NCBI GenBank assembly: GCA_963756575.1 | Contig: CAVWOM010000015.1 | Coordinates: 227,364-291,363, forward strand | DNA from: Palsa-504 sp963756575 | GTDB lineage: Bacteria > Actinomycetota > Actinomycetes > Streptosporangiales > Streptosporangiaceae | DNA: 64,000 nt | Direction: 5' to 3' | Shown: positions 44,950-54,605 of the stretch, in pieces | Layout: the number at the start of each line of letters is the position of its first letter | How positions within the stretch are numbered: position 1 is the first letter of the stretch | Program-made: the position numbers and the translations under genes | Notes under the pieces: model-generated | Databases searched by the model: none | Told to the model about the DNA's origin: nothing | What the model saw: the letters and a program-made list of their open reading frames with translations, nothing else

Positions 44950-45455
44950 ATGCCTGCCTACTGGCGGGAAAACGGCTGGACTGCGGAAACTGAGCAGGTG
45001 GAAAAGAATGGCTCGAGCCCGCACGGCCCGATTAGCGTTTTCCTGGCCGACGACAACCTGATCGTCCGCGAGGGGGTCCGTGCGCTGATCAACGCCCGCA
45101 AGGACCTGAACGTGGTCGGGGTGGGCGCCGACTACGACGAGCTGGTGAGCGGCGCCGAGGCGACCCGCCCGCAGGTGCTCGTCACCGACATCCGGATGCC
45201 GCCGACCTTCACCCGCGAGGGCATCGACGCCGCCCGGGAGGTGCGCAAGCGCCACCCGGGGACCGGGGTCGTGGTGCTCTCGCAGTACGAGGACCCGGAG
45301 TACGCGATCTCGCTGCTGGCCGAGGGCTCGTCCGGCTATGGCTACCTGCTCAAGGACCGGGTGGCCGAGGGCAGCCAGCTGGTCGACGCGATCCGGACCG
45401 TCGCGACCGGCGGCACCGCCCTGGATCCCTCGATCGTGGCGGCCCTGGTGATCAA
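44950..45455 (+). pseudogene. Response regulator receiver domain, cut at the chimera junction
   Basis: A receiver domain (ISVFLADDNLIVREGVRALI, VLVTDIRMPPTFTREGIDAA, VVVLSQYEDPEYAISLLAEG, YLLKDRVAEGSQLVDAIRTV) that ends at LDPSIVAALV, where the usual output segment should begin. From about 45,456 the frame enters unrelated lower-GC sequence antisense to metH. The start is uncertain: the ATG at 44950 or a GTG at 44998. Family assignment is firm; the truncation is at the join of two genomes. Confidence 0.8.
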
Positions 45456-45462
45456 AAGATTG
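45455..45462. other. Junction between actinobacterial and planctomycete-type sequence
   Basis: Left of here GC-rich actinobacterial coding sequence runs without interruption to the codons for AALV of a response regulator. Right of here the minus strand encodes metH up to TSIAHA, where homology stops. GC content, codon use, repeat families and frameshift density all change at this point. Confidence 0.85.
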
Positions 45463-46188
45463 GCGTGCGCGATCGATGTCCAGCAGGCCTCGATTGTCTG
45501 GGCGGAGAGCGTGCGGCCACCCTGAAAGATCGTGAACGACGCCATCACAGGCAGGCGCAACTTGATGGTCATCAAAATACTTGTCGATGGCGAACAGGCA
45601 CGCCTTGAGCACCAGCGTGTCGAAGGCCGTTTCCGGCAACAGCAGATCGACGCCGCCTTCGATCAGGGCGTCGATCTGCTCGTAATAGGTGGCCACCATT
45701 TCGTCAAACGTGACGGCGCGATAGCCCGGATCGTTCACGTTGCCGGCGATCGAAAGCTGCCGGTTGGTGGGACCGATGGAGCCGGCCACGAAGCGCGGTT
45801 TTTGCGGAGTACGCTCGCGAATAATCGTCGGCAGCGCGTCGGGCCAGTGCAACGGCCGCCAGATTGACTTCACGCACGCGGTCCGCGAGCTCAAAGTCGG
45901 ACATCGCCACCGCCGTCGCGCCGAACGTATTGGTCTCGATGATATCGGCGCCGCCTCCAGATATTGCCGGTGAATCTCTTCGATCGCCTCCGGTTGGCTG
46001 ATCGACAGAATATCGATGAAGTTCTTCAGGTCCTTCGAATGCTGGGCGAATTGCTCGCCGCGAAAGTCGCTCTCATTGAAGTTGTGCGCATGGACCATCG
46101 TGCCCATCGCCCCATCGAGGATGAGAATCCGCTCGGCGAGAAGGCTTTCAAGCACCTGGGAGGTGGCTTTTTGCTGGGCTATGGCCAT
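45462..46188 (-). pseudogene. metH: Cobalamin-dependent methionine synthase, 5' part with three frameshifts
   Basis: The N-terminal homocysteine-binding domain of MetH: ILILDGAMGTMVHAHNFNES, ISQPEAIEEIHRQYLEA, FELADRVREVNLAAVALARR, KPRFVAGSIGPTNRQLSI, GGVDLLLPETAFDTL and LSAQTIEACWTSIAHA. The pieces lie in alternating frames, with shifts near 45,955, 45,815 and 45,565, each explained by one base. The gene then ends abruptly at the genome junction; about 900 residues should follow. It would transfer methyl from methyl-folate to homocysteine. Confidence 0.85.
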
Positions 46189-46279
46189 TGACCGAATATC
46201 GCACAGGCAGGACGAACGCTCAAGCTGAGGTCCGGAACGTACCGATGCCAAATCAACGGCCAGCCAAACGACTTGGCCG

Positions 46280-46451
46280 CTATGGCTGACGGCCGAAAGC
46301 TCGTTCGCAGCTCAGGTTCGCCAGCACGATCAGCGCCGCGGCGACGAAGACCACGATCAGCGTCGCTCCCCGCGGGCGGTGGCACCACAACGCCCGGAGG
46401 TTCCGGCGACTTCGCGGTTGGTTCGCGCGTGCTCTGGAATACCGCTGCCAT
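46280..46451 (-). pseudogene. Small single-span membrane protein, frameshifted
   Basis: The ATG at 46451 opens MAAVFQSTREPTAKSPEPPG; a shift near 46,380 leads into RGATLIVVFVAAALIVLANL and a stop at 46280. Joined, this gives a roughly 57-residue protein with a Pro/Ser-rich N-terminus and one membrane helix. No family recognised. It is downstream of the leader peptide/terminator pair on the same strand. Confidence 0.35.
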
Positions 46452-46592
46452 GATGGCACCCCAATTTGCAATTTGCAATTTGACTTATGCAAGCGCACTA
46501 AAGCCAAATTGCAAAATACAAAAGTCAAAAGGCAAAATGCCGATGAATCAATCCTCGTAGGCGTTCAACGGTCGACCGAATGCAATAAAAAA

Positions 46593-46620
46593 CCCCTCAG
46601 GCCGGGCTCGGCGTGAGGGG
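46593..46620 (-). terminator. Rho-independent terminator (minus strand)
   Basis: Read on the minus strand: CCCCTCA stem, GC-rich inner hairpin, TGAGGGG, then six T. A textbook intrinsic terminator. It lies 55 bases downstream of a nine-residue open frame with a strong ribosome site. Confidence 0.8.
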
Positions 46621-46674
46621 TGTCCAAGTGAATGAATTATCGCTTGAGGAATCGAGCGGGCTCGCCCAAACTCC

Positions 46675-46704
46675 TCAGGCCAACGAGCCAGGTGGTTCTT
46701 GCAT
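46675..46704 (-). CDS. Possible leader peptide before terminator
   Basis: The ten-codon frame MQEPPGSLA plus stop is preceded by a near-perfect Shine-Dalgarno (GAAGGAGGCGAA) and followed by an intrinsic terminator. This resembles an attenuator leader; the Pro-Pro pair is the only notable codon feature. No structural gene that it would control is convincingly present downstream. Confidence 0.35.
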   Translation of the reverse strand: MQEPPGSLA

Positions 46705-46976
46705 TTCGCCTCCTTCTTGTTGAAGGTCCGAAATGAGTCGTGCTAAGACTCGCGGTGGCAACGTGACTGACGGTTAGTCCGTATTCAGGCCGACCGGAGC
46801 CCCGGTCACGCCATTTTCCTCAGTGCTGCGAGGATCTGTCTAACCGGGCGAACGGTTGCCGGAGAAGCCGGCCACGATTCGCCACCAGTCACATCACCAC
46901 AACCGCATCCTAGCAAACCCGTGCACCGCTGCAATACTGCGCAAAAATACACTACCGCAGAGCAAGGGAGAACTCG

Positions 46977-47128
46977 GTGGCTGGGGCAAAGCCGCGCGTG
47001 GGGCTGGCCAACCGTAAACAGGTTGCCGCGGCGCTGCCCCGGTGACGCTGACGACCGGGGCATCGCTGGCCGACAAGGATTACCGGCGGTTGCCAGATCT
47101 TGTTGCGGCCAGCTTTGCCCCAGCCACC
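46977..47128. repeat. Foldback element, copy A
   Basis: Outer arms GGTGGCTGGGGCAAAGC (46977-46993) and GCTTTGCCCCAGCCACC (47112-47128) are a perfect 17-base inverted repeat. An inner inverted repeat TGCCCCGGT / ACCGGGGCA lies at 47035-47043 and 47054-47062. Related elements occur at 53323-53470 and 62736-62879. No coding capacity. Confidence 0.85.
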
Positions 47129-47136
47129 GCTTTAGC

Positions 47137-47265
47137 CCGGATTATTCACCGGCTCATGGAAGCCCGACGCGTAAGCGAGGGACAGCACAGGATTTCCCTC
47201 GCTCACGCGTCGGGCTACCAGGAGCGCAGCCTGCGGCGGCTAATGCGGGCCGGTGAATAATCCGC
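47137..47265. repeat. Nested inverted repeat next to foldback A
   Basis: Outer arms around CCCGGATTATTCACCGG and CCGGTGAATAATCCG enclose a 22-base inverted repeat: AGCCCGACGCGTAAGCGAGG at 47161 and its near-complement at 47195-47216 (one mismatch). REP-like element typical in style of planctomycete intergenic DNA. The surrounding stretch 46705-47266 has no gene. Confidence 0.8.
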
Positions 47266-47266
47266 T

Positions 47267-48990
47267 TTAGCGCGGCCCTCTGTCCGAAGGAGAAGAAGAA
47301 ATTTTGCGGCCGAAATGTCGCTCCAGCCGTTCGGTGGTGCGACGAACTTCCGCACCTAGTTCCACCGCCGGCAAGAGACCGGCCTCAACCAGCAGGTCCG
47401 CGAGGGCACGGAGTGTTGTTTCGCTTAGTCGTGGATCGTAGAGGAGCATCAGGCGACGCTCAACCAGGTCTGCGAGACGATGCACCCATTGCTGTGCGAT
47501 GACGCGCCGCACAAAACCTCGCGGAAAGTCGGTGCCCGGCACATTCTCGCGATCATCGACGGCGATCGCCGCTAAGATTTCCGCCGTTTGCGTGCCACAA
47601 AGTTCCCACACGGTCCGCACCTGTTCGAAGCGAACAGCCGGTGCGGTCAGCCACTTCTTGCCAATGCTGCACGAGCGATTGGTCGCGGGGGATAATGTTC
47701 GCCACCGGGTAGTGGCCGGTCGCGGCTGGTGCGCGGCGCCGCACTCAGCCCGAGCCGCGCGCGGATGGTGGCCACCGAGGTTTCGGCCAGCGAGCGGCAC
47801 GTGGTCAGCTTACCACCGATCACCGAGAAGAACGGCACCTCGCCGCCAGCGTGCTCCTCGAGCCAATGCCGCCGCGTAATCGCCGCCGGTATCGCCACGT
47901 CGACGCGCGGTAAGGGACGAACGCCGCTGTAGTGCAACTGTACGTCGGCGCGAGTCAGACCGATCTGCGGAAAGACGAGCTGGACGGCGGAGAGGAGATA
48001 ATCGATTTCTGCGTCGCTTGCCACCGCGTTGGCCGGGTCGCCGGAATAGGGCAGATCCGTCGTGCCCACCAACGCGGAGCGGCCAAAGGGTAGGATGAAA
48101 ATCGGCCGGCCGTCGCCGGCCTCGGTATAAATACCACCTGCTTCGACCGCCGTGCGCAAACCTGCATGCGCGGTGATAAAATGACTTCCCTTGGTGCCAC
48201 CCATCAAGTTTTTCGCCGGCAGGTGCAGTTGCTCGAGCGTCCGGTCGACCCAGGGACCGGTGGCGTTGATGATGGCCGCGGGTTGAAACGGCGCGATCGC
48301 CGTTGTGGTGCCGCCACCGTCCGGTAACGCCTCAACGGTGACCGTCGATCCCGCCAGCGAAGCGCGATGATAGGTGAGCAGTTGGAAGTCAAGCTGTTGC
48401 TCGTCCGCCAGTCGCCGGGCATCCTCGAAAAGAGCCACGACAAACCGCTCAGGGTACCTGACCTGGGCATCGTAATACGCGCAGAGCCAGGGATACTGGC
48501 GGCGGTCGACCGGAGGCACCAACGGGCTGTTGGCGGAGAGCACCTGGTGGCGTGGCAGTGTCGGATCGCGTGCATACCAGTCATAAAGCTTCAGGCCCGC
48601 GCGCACCAGCCACAGCCCGCGGTGCGGCGAGGTTTCACAGGCCGCCCGCCGCAGTTTGAGAAACCGCATCGCCGATTCCCACAGGCCACCCCAGCGGTTT
48701 CTGACGGGGATAAACAACTTTAGCGGCCGCACGAATTGAGGGGCAAGCCGTAGCAAGCGCGTGCGTTCGGCCAGCGACTCGCGCACCAGGTCGAACTCGC
48801 CGTATTCCAGGTATCGCAGGCCGCCATGGATCAGCCGCGACGAGTACGCCGTGGCGCCGCGTGCCAAATCGCCCGTATCGACCACCACCACCGGCATGCC
48901 CGCCAGCACCAGCTCCCGCGCCAAGGCTGCGCCGTTGATCCCTGCACCGAGAATGAGAATCGGCGACTTATGGACTTCAGAGACGTGCAT
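47267..48990 (-). pseudogene. glpD: Aerobic glycerol-3-phosphate dehydrogenase, one frameshift
   Basis: About 570 residues in two frames. FAD-binding N-terminus ILILGAGINGAALARELVLA, then YSSRLIHGGLRYLEYGEFDL, FIPVRNRWGGLWESAMRFLK, GGTKGSHFITAHAG, PFGRSALVGTTDLPYSGDPA and VIGGKLTTCRSLAETSV. A one-base loss near 47,650 shifts the frame before the C-terminal domain (VWELCGTQTAEILAAI, AQQWVHRLADLVERRLMLLY). The enzyme oxidises glycerol-3-phosphate to dihydroxyacetone phosphate at the membrane. Start at 48990 (MHVSEVHKS); a start at 49038 is possible. Confidence 0.88.
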
Positions 48991-49246
48991 CGGCAAAGGT
49001 TTCGTTGTAGCGAATGCGGGCACCGCCAGATGCATCACTTCCGGTTTCAGCCATCAATTCGACGACAGCTTCAAAGCAGTCGTAATGGTACCAACCTGTC
49101 GGATCTCGCAACAGCTTTTGCCGAAAGGCCAAGGGTGGCAGGACTTGTGGTGAATCTATCGCTCGCAGTATCAGCCCTTGGCGCACGCTTTGCCATCAAG
49201 TGCGGCAGTGTTCGAGTGAGGTTGGCGTGGAAAGGAATGAAGAGTT

Positions 49247-50593
49247 ATGAAAATGCAAGCTTGGCAATCGATCGGTGTGGCTCTGTTGGCGGCGGCTATG
49301 GCGTCGCCGTCGCTTTCCCCGCGGGCGGCGTGGGCTGCGACGCGCAAGACCAGAAGCGTAACCAGCGCCAACGAAACGGCCGTTTGCACCACGGGTAGTT
49401 GTCCCACCGGCATTGGCGCAGACCAACCCAGCGACGTGGACCCCAAGTTGGGTACCGCGATCACCTGGATGCCGACACCCGACGCCGCCTCGCGAGCGGC
49501 CAGGGACGACGACAAGTTGGTGTTCATGATTCAGGTATCGGGCAACTTCGCACGGCAGGAATTCACGTGAAACAACGCCCAGGCATACAGGGCGGGCGCC
49601 CTGTCAGACGCGCAAGTCGGCCAGTATATCGGCGATCATTTTGAGCCCTGCTACCAGCAGCTCGGCGATTTCCAGGTCACCAAGGTCAACGGCCAGGTGC
49701 AGAAGAACGGCGGCAATGTCGTCAGCTACTTCCTGACACCGCAGGGAAACGTGATCAACGCGGTTGTCGGACCGGTGAATGCCAACAAGCTGCTCACCGA
49801 GGCCCAGTGGGCCGTCGATACCTATCGCAAGGCAACCGAATTCAGCCGCAAAAACGCCTTCGCTCAGGCGCAATACATCGCCCAAGCGCACGCGGCCGTT
49901 GCCGGCGACCGCACGCACCAACTGCTGGCCGACAATCCGCTTGTGCCGTTGACGCTGATTCAGACGCAGATATTCGAGAAACTGGCCGGGCAAAAGGCCA
50001 GCCAGGACCGCACCCACATGCAATTGGCCGCGGCCGGTTTTCAGAAGGCCCAGCAGAAAGGCTTGCCCGTGCTGCTCGTCCTCACCAAAGCTCAGCCCAA
50101 GCCGGACGAATGGGACTCGGCCACCGCCCAATTGCTGGCGGGCCTCAATTCCCGGCCGACGGTGCTGGCCATGCGGAGCTGCGTGCTGGTGATTTTGCCC
50201 ATCGACGAGTTGCCGGCGCTAACGAACCTGGTCAAGCTGCCCGACCTGGAGCTGGCTGAAAGAACGACTCCGACCATGGTGCTCACCAAGGGCGATGGAA
50301 CCGAGCTGGCGGCCATCTCAGCGCACAGCGACCCGCGCGATGTTGCCCAGCAGCTTTGGAATGCGGTGAATCAATCGCGGTTGGACCGCGCCGAAACGCT
50401 GATCACGACAGGCAAAACTCGCGAAGCCACCACGCTCTTGAAGCTGGTAAAATCGTCGCCTCAGGCCGGCGCGCTCAAGGAACAAGCTTCCGCCCGGCTG
50501 GCCGAATTGCAAGCTCCCTCCGCCGCCCGCACCGCCACGGTCCCCGTCGTGCCCGTCAGTGATAGCGCCAAGTACTCGATTGCACGAGATTAG
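49247..50593 (+). pseudogene. Secreted thioredoxin-like protein interrupted by an in-frame TGA
   Basis: About 448 residues with a signal peptide (SIGVALLAAAMASPSLSPRA). A conserved-looking segment DDDKLVFMIQVSGNFARQEF leads to a TGA at 49568-49570, and the same frame continues NNAQAYRAGALSDAQVGQYI. This resembles planctomycete thioredoxin-fold proteins without a clear CxxC. A second module (KGLPVLLVLTKAQPKPDEWD, TPTMVLTKGDGTELAAIS) and a C-terminal helical tail follow. The TGA is followed by a perfect 7-base hairpin with a G-rich loop at 49587-49604. Nonsense mutation is the simplest reading; selenocysteine is possible but unsupported by a Cys in known homologues. Confidence 0.6.
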
Positions 50594-50707
50594 CGACCCG
50601 TGGATTCCGGCCGGCCGCAGTGTTTTGATTTGCATTTCGCTCGCTCTGAAGCCAAGATATGCGGACAGCCCGTTCGCTTCACCTACTTGACGAGAGAGCT
50701 AAACGCA

Positions 50708-52209
50708 ATGAGATTTCGCCCCCCTCGCTTTCTTCCATTCTTGCCGGTCCTCGTCGCACTGGCGGCAATGACCGGCCAGGCTGTCGCCGCGGCCGATGAC
50801 GATGCCGGCTTCAAGCAAATTTTTAACGGCAAGGATCTCGACGGATGGGACGGCGACAGTAAATTCTGGTCGGTCAAGGACGGCGCCATCACCGGCCAGA
50901 CCACCGCCGAGAATCCGACCCAGGGCAATACGTTCATCCTCTGGCGGCAGGGCGAACTGGACGACTTTGAGCTGCGGCTCACCTACCGCATCGTCGGCGG
51001 CAACTCGGGCATTCAATACCGCAGCACCGATATGGGCAACCACGTCGTCGGCGGGTATCAGGGCGATTTTGAAGCCGGTGATACGTATTCCGGCATTCTC
51101 TACGAAGAGCGCGGCCGAGGCATTCTGGCACAGCGCGGCCAGAAGACGACGATCGGCAGCGATCATAAGCCCCAAGTCACCGGCTCGGTTGGCGACTCGG
51201 CCGAACTGCAAAAGGCCATCAAGAAAGAAGACTGGAACGATTACACGATTATTGCCCAGGGCAACCACCTGCAGCATTTCATCAACGGCAAGCAGACCGT
51301 CGATATCACCGACAACGACGGCGAAAAGCGAAAGATGACCGGCATTCTGGCGCTGCAGTTGCACGCCGGCCCGCCGATGACCGTGCAATTCAAAAACATC
51401 CGCCTCAAGCGGCTCAAGCTCGCCGACGGCCGCAAGAAGCTCGTGCTCGTCGCCGGCCACCCCAGCCACGGCAAAGGGGCGCATGAGTTCAATGCGGGCG
51501 TAACGCTCCTGCGACGCTGCCTCGACAATTTTCCCGAGCAGGTCACGCCCGCCGAATATCACAACGGTTGGCCGACCGATCCCACCGCATTCGACAACGT
51601 TGACGCCGTGCTCTTGTATATGGACGGCGGTGGCGGACATCCGCTTGATCGCCCCCGACCATCTGCGTCACATGGCCGAGTTGATGCACCAGGGCGTGGG
51701 CCTGGCGTGCGCTCACTATGCCGTCGAGGTGCCGAAAGATCGCGGTGGCCCGGAGCTGCTGGCGTGGATCGGCGGCTATTATGAAACGGGGTTTTCCATC
51801 AACCCGCATTGGGACGCTGATTTCAAGGAGATTCCTCAGCATGCGATCACGAGCGGCGTGAAGCCGTTCAAGATCAACGACGAGTGGTACTTCAACATCC
51901 GTTTCCGCGAAGGGGCGGTAACGCCGATCCTGGTCGCTACTCCGCCGGAAGAGGCGCGCCGCAATGACGCATCGAAGCAGTTTGCCGGTCGGCCCGGAGA
52001 TCGTGGCCTGGACCACCGAGCGGCCCGATGGCGGCCGCGGGTTCGGTTTCACCGGCGGGCATTTTCATCGCAACTGGGGCGACGCCGATTTCCGCAAGCT
52101 GGTGCTCAACGCCTTGTTCTGGGTCGCCAAGGTCGATGTCCCCGCAAGCGGCGTCGAATGCCAGGTGACTGAAGACGAGCTGGCAAAGAACCTCGATCCG
52201 AAGAAATAG
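50708..52209 (+). pseudogene. DUF1080 (3-keto-disaccharide hydrolase-like) + ThuA fusion, two frameshifts
   Basis: Signal peptide (FLPFLPVLVALAAMTGQAVA) followed by a DUF1080 concanavalin-like domain: FKQIFNGKDLDGWDGDSKFW, IVGGNSGIQYRSTDMGNHVV and MTVQFKNIRLKRLKLADG. A ThuA-like domain follows: KLVLVAGHPSHGKGAHEFNA, HMAELMHQGVGLACAHYAVE and FGFTGGHFHRNWGDADFRKL. The frame shifts near 51,640 and again near 51,975; both look like single-base events. Such fusions are planctomycete hallmarks, probably acting on sugars outside the cytoplasm. Confidence 0.85.
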
Positions 52210-52312
52210 GGTTCAGGGTTCAGGGTTCAGAAGGTCGAAACGCAAATTGCGAAACGGCCCAGGATGTCAGGTTAAGATTAGCGATTGACCACTGAACCCT
52301 GAACCCTTCGTA

Positions 52313-53295
52313 ATGGCTGACGGCGACAGGAAACTCAAAATCGGGTTGATCGGCTGCGGCGTGGTGGGCCGTCGCCACGCGGGTTGCTTCGCGCCGACCC
52401 ACGCGTGGAGCTTGTCGTCTGTTGCGATCCCTCGCGTGACGCGGCCCTCCGTTTGCGTGATGAGTTTTTTCCGCAGGCGCAGATCGAAACCGATGCCGGC
52501 CGCGCGATCGGCACGCCGGGACTGCAATCCGTCGTGATTTGCTCTCCGACCACGGCCCATTATCAGCACTGCTGCCAGGCTTTCGACCGCGGCCTGGATA
52601 TCCTCTGCGAAAAGCCGTTGTCCGACCGGCGAGAACAGATCGTCGAGCTGATCGACCGCACGCGGCAAAGCGGCCGGCTGCTGCTGGTGGGCTATCAACG
52701 CCGGTATCGAGCACCGTATGTCACTGCCCGGCGTGAGCTGACCGAACGGGCCGATTGGTACGGCCCCTTGAAACAGGTGCACCTCTACGTCTGCGAGCGC
52801 TGGCAGCAAACGATTCACGGCACGTGGCGCGACGACCCGCGCGTCGGCGCGGGCTATTTTGGCGATGCGGGCAGCCACCAGGTCGATGTCGTCAAATTCA
52901 TCACCGGCGAGCGGCCCACGAGCGTCTTCGCCGTGAGCGAACGGCGCGGAAGCCAGGTCGAAATCACCACTCAGGCCATCGCCCGTTTAACCAACGGCGC
53001 GGGGCTATTTGCCCATTTCGTCGGCGATGCCAACCACTGGCGGGAAGACATTTATTTTCATTGCCGCGACGGCGACCTGCTGCTGCGCAGCGAAAAGCTC
53101 TCTCGGGCCAAAGAGAACCGCGTCGAAGAGATCTTGGACCTTTGCCCCGATCAATCGCCCGACGTGGCTTTTGTCGACGCCGTGCTCGATGGCAAACCGA
53201 TCGTCTCTCCGCCGGAAATCGCATTACCCATGTACGACTGGACCGAGGCCGTGCTTGAATCGTGCCGCAGCGGGACGTGGATTACAATTCAGTAG
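52313..53295 (+). pseudogene. Gfo/Idh/MocA-family oxidoreductase, one frameshift
   Basis: About 327 residues. The NAD-binding N-terminus KIGLIGCGVVGRRHAG is in one frame, and from near 52,385 the protein continues in another: ADPRVELVVCCDPSRDAALR, VVICSPTTAHYQHCCQAFDR, the catalytic-Lys motif LDILCEKPLSDRREQIVEL, and GYFGDAGSHQVDVVKFITGE with the substrate Asp/His. A sugar or inositol dehydrogenase is likely. It is preceded by short GGGTTCA tandem repeats and may have been co-regulated with the DUF1080 gene. Confidence 0.85.
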
Positions 53296-53322
53296 AACTA
53301 CTCGGCAGCGAAGCCGAGTGGT

Positions 53323-53470
53323 GGCTGGGGCAACGCGGCGGCGATTCAACGTTGAACTCCTTTTAGGTATTGTGCCGCCGCGATGCCCCGGTGCGGCAGG
53401 ACCGGGGCATCGCTTGACCACAGGCCGTATCAAGCGATTTGGATCCACGCGGCCAAACTCTGCCCCAGCC
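53323..53470. repeat. Foldback element, copy B
   Basis: Outer arms GGCTGGGGCA (53323-53332) and TGCCCCAGCC (53461-53470). Inner inverted repeat GATGCCCCGGT / ACCGGGGCATC around 53382-53411. Same organisation as the elements at 46977 and 62736; the sequence between arms differs. Confidence 0.8.
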
Positions 53471-53509
53471 TCCTCTTGGCGAGCCACTGTCGTAGTATCC
53501 ACAAAGCCA

Positions 53510-53800
53510 ATGGACATCGAGCAGGACTTTCGCGATCGTTGCGAACAAGCGTTTCGCGGCCTGCTGTGGCGAGTCCGAGCTAAACCGCTCAATGTGCTCG
53601 TATCGTCTCTGACTGACGAGGTGGCGGCGGAAGTCGAGAGGAGGCGGCCGGCCGAAGAAGCGCTTGCCGATTTCTATGACCGTACCCGGCGACATGTGCT
53701 CGGGCAGCTTCTCGCGGCGAGCGGGCCACGCCGCCAGCGGCATGCTGGAGACGACGATTCCCCACACGCCGCCACATTTGGGAAACGATTTTCATTGTGA
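53510..53800 (+). CDS. Small hypothetical helical protein
   Basis: A 96-residue frame starting MDIEQDFRDRCEQAFRGLLW, followed by RVRAKPLNVLVSSLTDEVAA and ADFYDRTRRHVLGQLLAASG. Basic and helical, with no membrane segment. Overlaps the start of the Mut7-C gene in another frame. Not recognised; the last 20 residues may be out-of-frame read-through. Confidence 0.45.
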   Translation: MDIEQDFRDRCEQAFRGLLWRVRAKPLNVLVSSLTDEVAAEVERRRPAEEALADFYDRTRRHVLGQLLAASGPRRQRHAGDDDSPHAATFGKRFSL

Positions 53801-54605
53801 TGCGGGGCTGGGGGGTCTGGCGCGGTGGCTGCGGGCCGCGGGTTACGACGCGGCGTTCTGGCCCGGCATCGACGACGACGATCTCTTGCGCAAGATGATC
53901 GGCAGCGCGGCGATACTCCTGACCAGCGATCGGCGGTTGGTCGAGCGCGGCGTGGTCGCATCCGGCGCCATTGCCACCTTGCTGACGCCCATCAGCCTGA
54001 AGAAGCGAGATCAGTTTGCCTTTGTCCGCGCCCAACTCGAGCTGCCGCTGAAGCCGGTTCGCTGCATGGCTTGCGGAGGCCGCTTGCTGGCCGTGGACAA
54101 GCAGTCCGTTCGCGAGCGGATTCCCCCGCGCACCTATCCCTGGCTCGACGACTATTTCGTCTGTCAACGCTGCGATCAACTCTTCTGGCAGGGCACCCAC
54201 TGGCAGAGAATCCAGGCGGCGCTGCGCGGAGGGGAGAGTGCTTTCTCAAAACTTAATTTTTGGGTCGAACGGACGAGAGGAGACTCTGTAGGGAACGCCC
54301 TCCGTGGTGATCCGTCGCGCACCGCTGGATCATCAATTGCTGGTTCACGGAACGCCACGGAGGGCGTTCCCTACAGACCAAGCCGAATTGCTAGCGTTGA
54401 CAAAGCACTACAGCAGGTGCGCGGCCGGCTCACCGCAAGCTTTCAATCGCCGCGTCCAGCCGGACACGCAGGTCGGCGTAAGTTTTCGCGCTTCGGGTGG
54501 CGCGGTCGCCAAGCTGAAAAGTGCCGAGAATCTCGGCGATCAACTTGGCCGCGCGTTTGCCAGCGGGCGTGTTTGAGTTTTCGTTGGACAGCCGGGCCAG
54601 CGTGA
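53742..54605 (+). CDS. Mut7-C RNase domain protein (PIN-like), 3' end disturbed by a repeat
   Basis: The first 160 residues match Mut7-C: FHCDAGLGGLARWLRAAGYD, IDDDDLLRKMIGSAAILLTS, DRRLVERGV (PIN-type acidic residues), then a zinc-ribbon-like end with RCMACGGRLLAVDK and YFVCQRCDQLFWQGTHWQRI. After ALRGGESAFS the frame runs into a 20-base inverted repeat (54288-54374) and continues to 54605 over sequence antisense to the next gene. That tail is unlikely to be native. The core is probably a ribonuclease. Confidence 0.75.
   Translation: MLETTIPHTPPHLGNDFHCDAGLGGLARWLRAAGYDAAFWPGIDDDDLLRKMIGSAAILLTSDRRLVERGVVASGAIATLLTPISLKKRDQFAFVRAQLELPLKPVRCMACGGRLLAVDKQSVRERIPPRTYPWLDDYFVCQRCDQLFWQGTHWQRIQAALRGGESAFSKLNFWVERTRGDSVGNALRGDPSRTAGSSIAGSRNATEGVPYRPSRIASVDKALQQVRGRLTASFQSPRPAGHAGRRKFSRFGWRGRQAEKCRESRRSTWPRVCQRACLSFRWTAGPA
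54288..54374. repeat. 87-base foldback with 20-base perfect arms
   Basis: GTAGGGAACGCCCTCCGTGG at 54288-54307 and its exact complement at 54355-54374, separated by 47 bases. It lies at the 3' end of the Mut7-C gene and looks like a small inserted non-autonomous element. Confidence 0.85.
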
